A DNA stretch of 64,000 nucleotides from Tilletiopsis washingtonensis (lineage: Eukaryota; Basidiomycota; Exobasidiomycetes; Entylomatales). The position numbers and the translations under genes are program-made. The notes under the pieces were generated by a model that was given only the letters and a program-made list of their open reading frames with translations, was not told the DNA's origin and made no database searches. How positions within the stretch are numbered: the first letter of the stretch is position 1; every line of letters starts with the position of its first letter. The stretch spans positions 46,777 through 110,776 of the forward strand of contig NW_020311998.1 of NCBI RefSeq assembly GCF_003144115.1, given 5' to 3'. This document shows positions 13,173 to 24,162 of the stretch, piece by piece.

Positions 13173-13915
13173 GGGGCAGCGCCTGCGCTGAGGGGCACAC
13201 GGGTTGCGCTCATTATGCCATGCTAGTGTCACTGAAGCTTTGCGTGTGCTTCATCGCCCTCCGCGGTGCTGGTGCGGAGGTTGAGAAGCAGGGTAAGGAG
13301 CGTTGTCCTCCGTTCTGCACCGCCGCGTCCTACAACGCGTCGAGCTCAAAGCGAGCCGGGGGCCCGCAGCCACCTCCACGCCCGCCATCGCGGCGCTTCG
13401 CTGCCCAACATGCCACGATGCATGATGTGTCGAGCCTTCGCCATCTGTGAGCGCAGCCGATGCGGCAGTGACGGCGACCCGGAGTGCGGAGCATCGACGA
13501 GGTTGCTGCGGCGGGCGATAAGGCGCCGAGGCGCGATAAGATGGCGGAGCGGGCGCAGGAGACAGGCGCCGTGCCGATGTGGAGGCGTCCGCCATGCATG
13601 TCCGCATCCTCGATGCTCCTCCGCTTGGCGCTCCCGTCGTGCCCAAGCCACCGGCTCTGCTGCACGCTCTTTGCTGCTGCTGGGCCTCTCTTCTGCCTGG
13701 TTCGGCTTCTCGAGACCCCGCAGGCGAAGAGCAACGCACGGACTTCGGCGACCCGCGGCCTGTCGCGGTGCTGCGACTCCACACCCGCTCCGGCGTGCCT
13801 GGCTCGTGCGCTCGGCGCGGCGACCAGCATGAAGCTGCCGTCCTTCGCACTCCTTCCCTACCGACCACATCCACCGCATCAGCAGCATACCTCTTCGCAC
13901 CACAAGCCACCAGCC
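13173..13915. other. intergenic: MAK5 3' region and cyanase promoter
   Basis: About 740 bp with no supportable gene. The last ~60 bp before the cyanase ATG are C/A-rich, as in other leaders here. Confidence 0.5.
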
Positions 13916-14756
13916 ATGTCCGCCTCGGCCTTCCACACTCCTGCGCCCGTGCGCGAGCTGCCGCCCATCTTTGCTGCGCTGCACGAGGCCAAGAACAAGT
14001 CGGGCAAGAGCTTCGAGACGATCGCAAAGGACATTGGCCGCAGCGAGTGGTGGACCGCGGGCCTGTGAGTGGTGCATGCATGGGCTGTAGGGTGGGAGAG
14101 GCAACCAGAAGGCAGCAGCTGCGCTCGTCCTGCCCCGGGCGCCGCATGTATGCGCCGCTTCCGCGACTGACGCCTGCGCCATGCCAGCATGTACGGCCAG
14201 GCCAAGCCTGAGCTGAGGGACATCGAGGCGCTCTCCAAGTCGCTGAACATCGTGCGTGCGCTTGCTAAGTACACGCCCCGGCCCTAGGCTTACACATGCT
14301 TCGCAGCGCATGGAGTACCTCAACGAGGCGCTCGGCGAGTCGTTCATCCCGCACCGCGGCGTCGGCGAGTGGCCGCCCAAGGACCCCGTCGTGTACCGCC
14401 TGTACGAGGCGCTGCTCGTGTACGGCCACCCGCTCAAGCACATCATCCATGAGAAGGTGGGTGCGCCTCCTGCGCGGCTGTGAGGGCAGCAGCTGACTTG
14501 CCTGACCCGCCAGTTCGGAGATGGCATGTGCGTTGCTAGCCCTACACCCCCAGCTCCTCCCGCTCGAGCTCCTCGGCTGACTCTGAGTCTCCAGCATGTC
14601 CGCCATCGACTTCAAGGGCGACGTGCAGCGCGTCGAGGACCCTGCCGGCGACCGCGTCGTCATCACGTTCAACGGCAAGGTGAGCAGGACCTGGCCCACG
14701 TCTACGGCGCATGCTGACGCGCGTGTGCCCAGTTCCTCCCGTACAAGCGTTGGTGA
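13916..14756 (+). CDS. CYN1: cyanate hydratase (cyanase)
   Basis: Converts cyanate and bicarbonate to ammonia and CO2 via carbamate; a cytosolic detoxifying enzyme that works as a decamer in bacteria. Six exons: 13916-14064, 14188-14251, 14307-14456, 14514-14527, 14595-14679, 14733-14756, giving 161 residues (E. coli CynS has 156). The N-terminal helix-turn-helix-like part (KNKSGKSFETIAKDIGRSEWW) is followed by the catalytic region VYRLYEALLVYG and HEKFGDGIMSAIDFK. Arg102, Glu105 and Ser128 correspond at a constant offset of six to the E. coli catalytic residues Arg96, Glu99 and Ser122. The fourth exon is only 14 nt and carries FGDGI, which cannot be lost without breaking frame. It is convergent with the protease gene, 164 bp apart. 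Confidence 0.95.
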
Positions 14757-14920
14757 GCGCAGCAATGCAATCATTCAAGCAACGCAGACGATGCCGTGGC
14801 GTGAGGCGAAGGTGTACAGCGTCATAAGAGCAGGCAGGGCTAATAAGCGGGAGGCGGCGCCGGGCCTGGCGCCTCTGCGACCGGGAGGAAGGAGCATAGA
14901 GGAAGCAGCTGGCGTGCTGC

Positions 14921-16504
14921 TCAGAGCTTGCGCGGCGCAAAGCCGACGCGCGTGTTGCCGCCCTGCAGGCCCTCGAAGGCGGCGTAGACGTTCTGCAGGA
15001 AGGTGCTGTGCGGAGAGGAGAGTCAGCTGAGCAGCAAGGTGGCTTCGCAGCACGCTGCACGCACTCTCCCACAATCCACGCGTTCGCAAGACCGATGTCG
15101 GCGCCGATGATGCCGGCAATCTGTAGAGGTGAGGAGATCAGCGCACGGTCGCAGGCCGCACAGCCAGGCCACTCACGGTGAGGCCGTCCTGCTCAGCAAA
15201 GGCCTCGCTCTCCGCCGAGAGCGTGTAGGAGGCGCCGCCGAACGTGAAAACGAACTGCTCAAAGGGTTCAGCTGTGGCACCAGATGCAGAGTCGCGCTGC
15301 CGTGTGTCACTCACCTTTGGGCGGTAGAGGGGCGTGTAGCCGCACAGCACCTGCACCGACGTGCCCGAGGGCGTGACGATGGGCGTGCCGCCGGCAGCGA
15401 GGCAGATTTGGAGCACATCCGCCGGCTGTCGAGGAAGACAAGGGATGAGCACAGGGATGCAGCCAAGGGCCTGCAGGCACACGCACCGGGCCGACGACAA
15501 CAGTGGTGCCGGTGTCGATGATCTGGAGCAGGAGGCGAATCAGCGGCAAGTCTGGCTCTACACCACCGCCGCTGCTCACCGCGTTGATGGCCTTGCCGTT
15601 GAGCGTGCCAGGCGTCTGCCAGAAGCCGCTGGACGAGTCGACCTTGCTGTACACGAGGCTACCCGAGTAGCTGGCCTTATCCACGCCGCCGAGGTCCAAT
15701 CGTGCCTTGGTGCGCGAGAGACCAAAGGCAAATTGGGCTTTGGATCCTAGCTTGCCCTGCTTGTAGAGCGTGACCCACACGGGGTCGGCCTTGAACTGCG
15801 CAATGCTCGGGAAGCCGAAGCCGCTGATGCCGTTCGAGCTCGTGTCGTCGAGCGTGCTCTGGTCGGCGGCGCCGACGGCCTGGTTCTTCACCTTGAGCCC
15901 GCCGATGGTCACCGTCTCGCGGTACACGGTGCCGGTGGCCATCGTGCCATCGCCGTACGCGACGCGGAACTTCTGTCCGTTGGTCGTCGACGAGGTTGAG
16001 GCGGCCGGCTTGTAGAGACCCGGTTGCTGGCGAGCGGAGGGGTCAGCCACAGGGCAGCGAGTGGTTTGCAGCCATACACACCACAAACGTGTCCGAGCTG
16101 CCCGTGTCGAAGTCGAGCTGGAATGTCTGCGCCGGCGTGCCGTAGCTGAGCGGGCCGACCCAGAGCAGCTCGTTCTGCACGTCCGTCAGCGGCACGGTGC
16201 CGGAGGGCGCCCGGCGCTGGGCCGGCGCGTTGGCCACGATGCGCGCCACGACGTCGCCGATGCTCGAGGCGTTGAGCAGCGGGTTGGCACGGCCCTCGTT
16301 GAGCTGGAAGTTGGCGAAGCTCGTGGCGTACTTGTTCTGCAGCCGGCGCAGCTGCGACGAGATGCGCTCCGGCGTGGCGGCACGGATCTCGAGCTCCGAG
16401 GTGCGCCGGTCGTACTCGACGCTGGCGACGGGCGCCGAGCTGTCGGCGGGCAGGGCGTGCACCGAGGCGGCGAGGGCGAGCACGGAGAGGAGAGTGAGCT
16501 GCAT
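14921..16504 (-). CDS. secreted pepsin-like aspartic protease (family A1)
   Basis: Seven exons: 16504-16082, 16026-15580, 15522-15487, 15425-15315, 15254-15177, 15120-15065, 15005-14921 (411 residues). A signal peptide (MQLTLLSVLALAASVHALP) and a propeptide of about 90 residues precede the mature enzyme. The first catalytic aspartate is in DFDTGSSDTFV. The flap is VAYGDGTMATG, with the conserved Tyr. The second catalytic aspartate is in IIDTGTTVVVGP, carried almost alone on a 36-nt exon. The C-terminal WIVGDTFLQNVYAAF and VGFAPRKL complete the fold. The first intron has a weak GTGTGT donor, and the sequence after it (QPGLYKPAAS) is shorter than usual, so this junction is the least certain. 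No membrane anchor is seen at the C-terminus, so it is predicted to be extracellular. Confidence 0.92.
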
Positions 16505-17993
16505 GGCGGGCGACGACGGAGGGTGCGGGTGCTGGATCTGGTCGCCTCAGAGCATGCTATTTGAAGCGGTGGCTCACGGTGCCACGGCGGCGAAGCCGGA
16601 GGCTGTCGCTGTGCCCGCGGCGAGGCGCCTCGGACGGTCTGGCGCCGACGAGGAGCAAGCCGGCGGCTGCGATCTGTCTCGCACCTGCAGCTCGGCTGCG
16701 GATGCGCCGCAGAGGGCGAGAGAGGTGCGAGATGCGAGCAAGAGCGATGTCATCAGCGCCGGCCCGGCGGCAGAGTGAGAGTGAGTGCAGCGCACGCACG
16801 CAACGAGGATGCGCCCGCTCGTCGTCGACGGCGGCGAGGGGCGCGTGCGGGGAAGGAAGCTCGCTTGCAGCGGCACCATTTCCACGCGACACGGCCTCGC
16901 CGCCGTGCGAGATTGGCGTCGGACCTGCGCGCTGCCGACGCACACGGTGCACCCCGACTGCTGCGCGATGGCGAAGTGGTGCGGCTTTGGCGCAGCCGCT
17001 GGTGCGGCGAGCAAGCACAAGCGCTGCCCGGCCGGCGGGAGGGAAGCGGCGCCGGCGGCTGCGGCGATGCGGCCGCCTCGTGCCGCGGCTGCTGCCACGC
17101 TACGGACGCGTTAGCGCCAGAGGCGGAGTCGGCCTACAAGCAGCCCGCGCCGACCTCGGGACGGGCGCGTCGCCGGAGGACGGCTCATGCGGCCCAGCCC
17201 ACCTGCCTGCAGGGCAAGTCCCGCTGCTTGCACTTGCGCTTGCTTGTAGTCTCGTCTCACGGAGCCGATCAACAGATCGAGCTGCGGCCGCCCACGCGGG
17301 CTGCCGGTGGGGAATCCTGGGCTGGGCGGCGCTCGCCGGTCCCGCCGCAGGTGCAGCGGCTCGCGCCTCTGCCGCGGCCGGCACGGCGGGCAGCAAGTCT
17401 CATGCGTCTCTCGTCTGCGCCCGCCGCCCGCCATCTGGCAGCCGCCTCCATCGGCGACGCCATGCCCGAGGCGGACTCGAGCGGCCACTGGGATGGCAGT
17501 GCGGGACCCTCGGCGCACGTGTGACCTGCCGCGCTCCGTCGTCTGCGCCGAGGCCTCAGTGAGAGCGGACGCTCAAGGCACAGGGGCCGACGTGCGGCCC
17601 CTGGCCGACGCAGCGGCTCGGCGACCCTCTCGCATCCGTTCGCTCGAGCTGGCCGCACGGGAGGGTTGGGACAGCTGCTCCCGCAGCGGACTCCGACCTG
17701 CTTCGGCGCGCAGCATGGTCTGCTTCCATGGCGCGCTTGCCGCTCCCCTCCTGCGCGACGGCGCTTGTCGCTCGCCAGCCTAAGCAGGACTAACTGCAGG
17801 CTTGCGCCAGAGGATGAGACTTGAGACAGGCGTCCGTGCTAGAGGCCCCGGCTCGCCCGTAAGCTGCGTGCGCTCGATCGCGCGAGCCAGCCGCACGTCA
17901 GACTCCCGAGCGCTCGCACCGGCACTCGTGCGCCCACGCACGCCTTGCGGCTGGACACATGCAGAGTGGGGTATCATTGTGGGCGACGGGCCG
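16505..17993. other. gene-free GC-rich stretch upstream of the protease
   Basis: About 1.5 kb of GC-rich sequence with long but meaningless Arg/Ala-rich open frames and no domain or splice-consistent gene. It holds the protease promoter and the 3' flank of the BIN3-type gene. Confidence 0.5.
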
Positions 17994-19429
17994 TCACAGA
18001 TCGACGCCGCATGCTGCACCCGCGCCCTCTGCGTCCGCGGCTTGGCCGTCTCTGCCCGCTTGCGGGTGGCCAGCGTTCTTCTTCTTCTTCCTGTCGCGCA
18101 CACGCCCCTCGCGCGGCACCCAGTCGAACGTCCACGGCTCGTGCGCAGCCTCCGCGTCCTCTGACGAGCGGCGCAGAGCAGCGCTCTCAGCCTCGGCGCA
18201 GATGGCTTGGCGCAGCTGCAGAGCTGCGGCGGACGGCTCGGCGGGCTGAATGTACACCTCGAGGGCACGCTGGAAGCCTGTCGCAGCGGAATGTTAATGG
18301 TGGAGCTTGCACGCAGCATTTAGGCTGAGAAGGTAGACTCACCATAGCCAGCTGTACTGCCGAGTCGTTGGGGGCCCTCAAGACCAAGCGCCGCCAGCCA
18401 CCACTCGAAGTCATCAGGCCGCAGGCGCAATGAGGCGTGCCGGCGGCGGCCCTCGGCGCCAATGACGCGGCGTGCCTGCTCATACGACGCCCAGGGCTGC
18501 GCCTCGAGCACCAGCACACCGAGCGGCCGCAGAGAGCTGGCGAGACGCGCAAGGAAGTGTAGCAGCCCGATGTCGTGGTGCTGAAGATGCACCCACTTCG
18601 TCAACGAGAGCCTGCGCGAAGACATCGTGAGCTAGGCCATCTTCGCGACTGGGCGCCATCTTCGCGCATGGGCGCTCGGCGCACTCACGCCAGCAAGCAG
18701 TCCCAGCCGCTCTCGTCCTGCTGCAGCACACGCTGCAGCGTTTTCACCTCACGAGCCTTGCCTCGCACCTGCGTCTCGCGGGCTCTGCGCGCCGCGTCCT
18801 CCTCCACGCCATCGGGTGGTTTGCTGAGCAGCTGCACATGCCTCTCGGCATCGGCGAGGTCCAAGCGCGCTCGCGGCCAGTCGCACGGCTCGAACTGCAG
18901 CGTAGGCGTAGTTTCGTGCTTGGCACGCTTCGCCTCGGGCGGTTCCTGCGGTGGCCGCGCTGCGCTGCCCCGCTGCAAGCGCCGCACCTGCGCCTGGGCT
19001 AAGGTGATGAGGGCGGCATCGATGTCGACGCCCAGCACGTGCTCAGCCTGCGGCAGAGCAGTAGCTGAAGGAGGAATACACAGCTCAGCCAGATGGTCAG
19101 TGGTCTTGCCGAGCAGGCCACTCACCAAGAGCGAAGGTCATCTTGCCAGCGTTGCAGCCGACGTCCAGCAGGCGCAGCGGCCACTGCCTCTCGCCGCGCT
19201 GCCGCTGCAGCTCCTCGAGGATGAGCGGCACGCGCGGATCGCCTGCCGCCGCCGATGCTGCGGCTACCGCGGCATCAGGCACAGCAGGAGCGGCGCGGAT
19301 GTGGTAGTAGGCATGGAAGTTGCCGTGCTGGGCGCGGGCGTTGTGGGCGCGCTGCGCGTCGTTGCCGCGCTGCGGCGCTGAGGAGGAAGAGGATGCGGCA
19401 GGCGAGGCGGACGTCGAGGGCTCGGACAT
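17994..19429 (-). CDS. BIN3: Bin3/MePCE-type RNA 5'-gamma-phosphate methyltransferase
   Basis: Four exons: 19429-19126, 19064-18689, 18611-18343, 18277-17994 (410 residues). SAM-binding motif I is LRLLDVGCNAGKMTFAL. It continues after the first intron as HVLGVDIDAALITLAQAQVRRL (motif II acidic residue D). The Bin3 domain signature follows as SLTKWVHLQHHDIGLLHF, GVLVLEAQPWASYEQARRV and GYGFQRALEVYI, and every junction restores frame. The family caps small RNAs by methylating the terminal phosphate; in fission yeast the relative Bmc1 acts on telomerase RNA (established knowledge). The tail has a basic RDRKKKKN stretch. A poorly conserved segment with RAKHETTPT separates motifs II and III. Its promoter is shared with the divergent small membrane-protein gene. 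Confidence 0.88.
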
Positions 19430-19798
19430 GCGGCGTGTTGAGGCGCAGCTGGCAGCGAGATGTGCTGCAATGAGCGCGAAAGTGATGGCTGCTGGAAGAG
19501 CGAGCCAGATGAAGTGAAGGCGAAACTGCGTGATGTGGAGCAGGAGGAGGCAAGGCAAGCCGCGCTCGGGACTCGGGCGTGGCGCATGCACTTAGTGTCA
19601 CCGCCTCAGGGGCAGGGGTATGTTTGGTGCGGGGAGCCCACGTGCTCCTGGCTGCTTGCTTCCCGACCACCACCTCCGCCGCCTAACGACCCCTCTCACG
19701 ACTCACGACCCTCTCACGACTTCTCGTCTCCATCGCCTCCCGCCTCGCACTCCGCACCGCTCCTCACACTCCGCACCAACGCCCACCTCCAAGCAACC
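19430..19798. promoter_or_regulatory. divergent promoter, BIN3-type gene / small membrane protein
   Basis: 369 bp between two divergent ATGs. The plus-strand half is a C/T-rich leader tract with repeated CTCACGAC-like words. No TATA box is obvious. Confidence 0.5.
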
Positions 19799-20605
19799 AT
19801 GGGCGTCGTCTTTTCCTGCTTTGCCCAGTCGTTCATGTGGCTCGGCGAGCTGCTCGAGAACGTCTTCCTCGCCATCGGCGAGATCGGCAGCATCCTCGTG
19901 CGCGGCATCTTCGGCCTGCTCATCGGCCTCTGCGACGTGCTGGCGGCGCTGAGCTGCTGCTGCCGCGTGCCGTGGAGCGAGGTGCGTCGCGGCAGAGGCG
20001 GCGCATGCGTGATGCTTTTGAGCGCTGTTTGATGTCTTGCTTCTCGCACTACTGTCCATCGGCAAGGTCCTTACTGCTGGCCTCTAGTGCAGGTAGCAAG
20101 GTGTCGCTCAGCGCTCAGGTCCATCACACATGCGCCGGCGCTCCGGAGGTGGCTTTCGACTTCGCTGACACCCCTCTCTCGCGCACAAGCGCCCCGACCG
20201 CACCTCCTACACCTACCACACGGCCGCCAGCAACGTCGGCGGCCGCCAGGTCTTCGCCTCGCTCACGCCGGCCGGGCGTGCCGCGCGCAAGCAGCAGAAG
20301 GCGGCGGCCAAGAAAGAGCACGAGCTGCGGTGAGTGTCCATCGCGGGTTGCTCTCCGCGACGACGCATCACTGACTCGACCTTCACTCTCGCAGCATCGA
20401 GTCTATGCGCGCCGAGCGTGCTGCTGCTGCTCAGCAGACGAGCGAGAAGCCCGCTGCTGCCGCGACTGTCGTGGCTGCCGACGTGCCCGTCGCCGTCGAG
20501 CAGAGCGCTGGTCCCGCTGCGCCCGCGGCCCAGTCGAGCGGCTGGTTCGGCTGGCTCGGCGGCAGCCCGGCGGCCGCTGCGCCCGCGGTTGCGGCCAAGC
20601 AGTGA
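19799..20605 (+). CDS. small membrane protein with predicted N-terminal double lipidation
   Basis: Three exons: 19799-19981, 20190-20329, 20395-20605 (177 residues). The N-terminus MGVVFSC fits N-myristoylation at Gly2 plus palmitoylation at Cys7. The next 50 residues are strongly hydrophobic or amphipathic (FLAIGEIGSILVRGIFGLLIGLC) and end in a Cys cluster, LSCCCRVPW. The second part has a basic AARKQQKAAAKKEHELR helix. The tail is Ala-rich and ends with SSGWFGWLGGSP and then AVAAKQ. The product probably sits on the cytosolic face of a membrane. I do not recognise a named family. The intron-2 acceptor after GCGCACAAG was chosen because it continues the frame. Convergent with APL2. Confidence 0.75.
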
Positions 20606-20812
20606 GGCAAGCCGCTCTGCGCTGCCACTACAGTTCAGTGTCCGACCTATTGCGCTCTCCGTCGCACTTGCTCCGTCTCCATCTCCATCCCTCCGGCCCT
20701 CCATGGCCGCTCTGTATTCTCCCTTCTCCGTAATGACCTAACGACAGACTCGTCCACGACCGCATGCTGGTGACAGAGGCATCGAGTTGACTGGCGCATG
20801 CGTGCCTCTCAG

Positions 20813-23626
20813 CTACAGGAGATCGAGCAAGTCCGGCTGCCGCGCCTGTGCGCCGTTGGCCGGCAGTGGCGAGTGTGCCGGCACGGCGGGCAGCGACGAG
20901 AGCACCTCGAGTCCTGTCTGCTGGCCCTGGCCCGACGTGGGCGGCGCGCTGTCAAAGAGGCCCAGCAGGTCGTCCAGCGCGCCCGCCTGCGCCGCAGCCG
21001 CAGCGGTCCGCCCGCTCGACGGCGCGGGGCCCGAGTCGCCAATCATCAGGTCCTCGATGCCGCTCAGGCCGGCAGCCGGCGCTGCTGGCCGTGCCGGCTC
21101 GTCGTCGGCGTCGAAGTCGAGCAGGTTCTCGGCGCCCTGGCCCTGCACAACGGTGGCCAGCGCCTTTTCCCGCGTAACCTCGTCGCGCCTGCGAAAGAGC
21201 AAAGCGCGTCAGTAAAGAGACAGAAGGGAGAGGAGCGCGCGTACGCACTTCTTGGCCAGCGCGTCGGCGCCGAGGCGGCCACGTCCGATGAACGTTGACT
21301 CGGGCTTGTGGTAGGCACTCGCGAGCGACGAGAGGTCGCTGACAAGCTCGTCGAGCAGCGCCGGCGTGACAGTCGTGAGGGGAATGGAGATCGGCGGGCG
21401 CGTAGCCAGCACGACGGACTGTGAAGGCGATGTCAGCCAGCGTCTCGTCGGACCTCACACCCATACAGGCTCACCTTGCCGGCGTTGCTGTCCGAACTGG
21501 ACAGAAGGCGCCAGTAGATGAAGGCGCGGTCTCGAATATCCGGGTTATCGCACTCCTTCGTTGCAAGCTCGAGGACGCGCTGCACCGTGCCCTGCGCATG
21601 CTCCGGCTTCTTGAGGAAGAGCTTGACGATGGCCGTGAGGATCTGGAACTGCACAGGGTACTGCTCGTCGACGAAGTTGTCGAGGAACGAGCCGAGCAGC
21701 TCCTCGGAGTTCTCGATCTTCTCGGCGTACTCGCCCAGGATCCAGATGAGCGAGGCCTTGGCCTCCGGCTCGTCGAGGTCCTCCAGATTCGCGCAGAGCG
21801 TCGGGATGATGCCCTCGTAGTTCTGCGGGTACTTGCGGAAGATATCCTGGCAGAGAAGCGTCAGACAGGGGGACCAGTGGAGCGTGCTGTCCGCGCGACA
21901 CACCTTGATGATGACTACGGCCTCCTGCACCACGTAGCTCACGCGCGTCGCGATGAGGTCGAGCAGCACGTGCACGCAGCGCTCGGCAGCATCGTCGATT
22001 TTGATGGCGCACTGCCCGATGGCACGGATCGCGCGCCGGACGAAGTCCACGTCCACTTCCGAGGCGTACCTGCAGGCAGAGCTGATCAGCGCTGTTGCCG
22101 CACAGGTGAGGCGGCGCACTCACTCCTTCAGCTCGCTCAGCAGCATGTCGACGTTCTTCTCGTTGGCGAGCTTGATCATGATCTCGAGCTTCTCGAGCTT
22201 GACGTAGCTCGGGTCGTTGTACTTGCAGAAGAAGATGCGCAGCTCCGTCGAGAGGACGTCGGGCCGCTTCTGCAGGATGAGATTGATGTTGCGCAGCGCG
22301 ACCCACTGCACCTCGGGCGCAGAAGAGACGAGCGTCACTGTGCATCGATGCATCAGATTGTGTGCACGCGTGACTGGCACACGCGACGCTCACCGAGCGG
22401 CGGCGCCATCTTGCGCACGAGCTGCTTGACGAACTCCTGCTTCGGGATCCGCTCCATGTGGATCATGATCACCTGGCGCGCCCGCATCAGCGCCGGCAGC
22501 TCGGAGACGCGACTGGTCCACTCACCTTGACGGCGCTGAGCACGACGCTGCCGTTCGCATGCTGGAACTGCGGCATGACACGCTCGCAGATGTGCTCTGC
22601 CTCCTTGTCGCCCTCGTCGCCCGGCCGCGTCTTATACCGCGCTAATGAGCTGAGGATGGCGATGCGCCCCCACTCGGTGCACTCGTTGAGCGCGATGAGC
22701 AGCTTGGCCAGAATAGCCGTGTCGATGACAAAGAGGGCAGACTCGCCCGACGGGTCCACCTCCAGCGCCGTCTCGTGGATGTCGGTGAGGGCCGTGACGG
22801 CGTTTGCGACGACCTAACGCAGCGCGCGTCAGCTACGCTGCCTGGGAGCTGGGCCCGACCTCGATCCCGTGGTCCATACAGCACGTCTCCAAGGGTTGCC
22901 TTCCGCCTGCCCGCAGACTCACCATGGGGTTCGCATCGCCCACCATGTCGCGCAGCGTGCCCACAAAGCCGCCCTCGAGCGCCATCTCCGGCTTCATCTC
23001 GTACAGCTTCGCCACGCAGATGGCGGCCGTCTTGCGCACGTACGGGTTGTCGTCGCGCAGCGCCTTGCTCAGCGGGTCGGAGAGGTAGTCGATGATCTTC
23101 TCGGCGCGCAGACACGACATGGTGCGGATGGCCAGGGCGCGCACCAGCGGGTTGGGGTCGTCCGAGTCCTGCGCGCGCAAGTGTGTCAGCCGCAGAGCGC
23201 CTGAAGCGCGTACGACGACCTGCGCACCTTGACAAACGTGTTGACGGCGAGGATGACGAGCTCGGGCTGCGTCTTGGCGTAGTTCATGAGGTAGAGATAG
23301 ACGAGCTTCTTCTGCTCGAGGTCGTCGGTCTGCATGTTCTTGAGCACGTCGGGGAAGAGGCCCGACACATCCTTGCCCACAGTCATGTTGGCAATGACGC
23401 GCTTGATGGCATCTTTCCGCCGGTCGCGGTACTCCGAGTTCACTGTGGCAGGGGTGATGAGCGGTGCTTGTCGGCCCTACCTCAGTGCTGCCCTCACAGT
23501 CAGCGCGCAGCTCGAAGTTCTCGCCTGCGGGCGGCGGAGCGTGTAAGCAGATGCGATGGGACGTGTCGTCCCCTCGGCGCAGCACTGACCCTTGCGCGGC
23601 GCCGTGAAGAAGCGCGGACGGCTCAT
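20813..23626 (-). CDS. APL2: AP-1 complex subunit beta (beta-adaptin)
   Basis: Large subunit of the clathrin adaptor that sorts cargo at the trans-Golgi and endosomes. Eleven exons: 23626-23590, 23524-23498, 23442-23228, 23168-22923, 22813-22526, 22472-22394, 22337-22124, 22069-21904, 21846-21475, 21418-21249, 21188-20813 (729 residues; yeast Apl2 is about the same length). The N-terminal trunk is highly conserved: [55 protein letters not shown] and [14 protein letters not shown]. The C-terminal hinge contains clathrin-box-like motifs ([15 protein letters not shown] and a final DLLDLL). No beta-appendage ear follows, as in other fungal AP-1 beta chains. The first donor is GTCAGT, weaker than the others. 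It shares a divergent promoter with LSM7. Confidence 0.95.
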
Positions 23627-24162
23627 GGCGGCGAGAGCAGCTGCCTGGCAGCAGCAGGAGCGTGCTCGAGCTCAAAGGCAGCGGGGCCACGAGGCGCAGG
23701 CGCGGCGAAGCAGCACAGCGGAAGGCTGCGGCGATGACGGTGCGCGAGGAGGGCACGCAGGCAGTGCGTGGCGCAAGGGAGGTAGGAGGAGCGTGAGGGT
23801 CGTGAGGGCAGTCGTGGAGGGAGCGAGAAGGAGAGACGCGACCGAGAGCAACAGACGAGCTGGCGCACGGCTCGTGCACGGCGCGCGCCAGCGAGGGGAC
23901 TACAGGCCGCCGCGGAGCATCTGTATTGGCGACGCGCCCGGGACTACAACACCGCCGGACCGAGTTATAGTCGCCTTCCCACGGCCCCGTCGTCGGCTCC
24001 AGGCGCGGTGCGGCAGCCGGCGCGCGACGACGAGGAGCGCTCCTTCCAGCAGCAGCTGCTGCCTGCCTCCGCACCACTTGCACCCACACGCACACCTCCA
24101 CCAGCCACTCACTCACTCCGGCCGGCGAACCCTCTCACACCGCACAATCTCCGCACGTACTC
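23627..24162. promoter_or_regulatory. divergent promoter, APL2 / LSM7
   Basis: 536 bp between divergent starts. It contains a C/A-rich leader directly upstream of LSM7. No coding potential was recognised. Confidence 0.5.
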
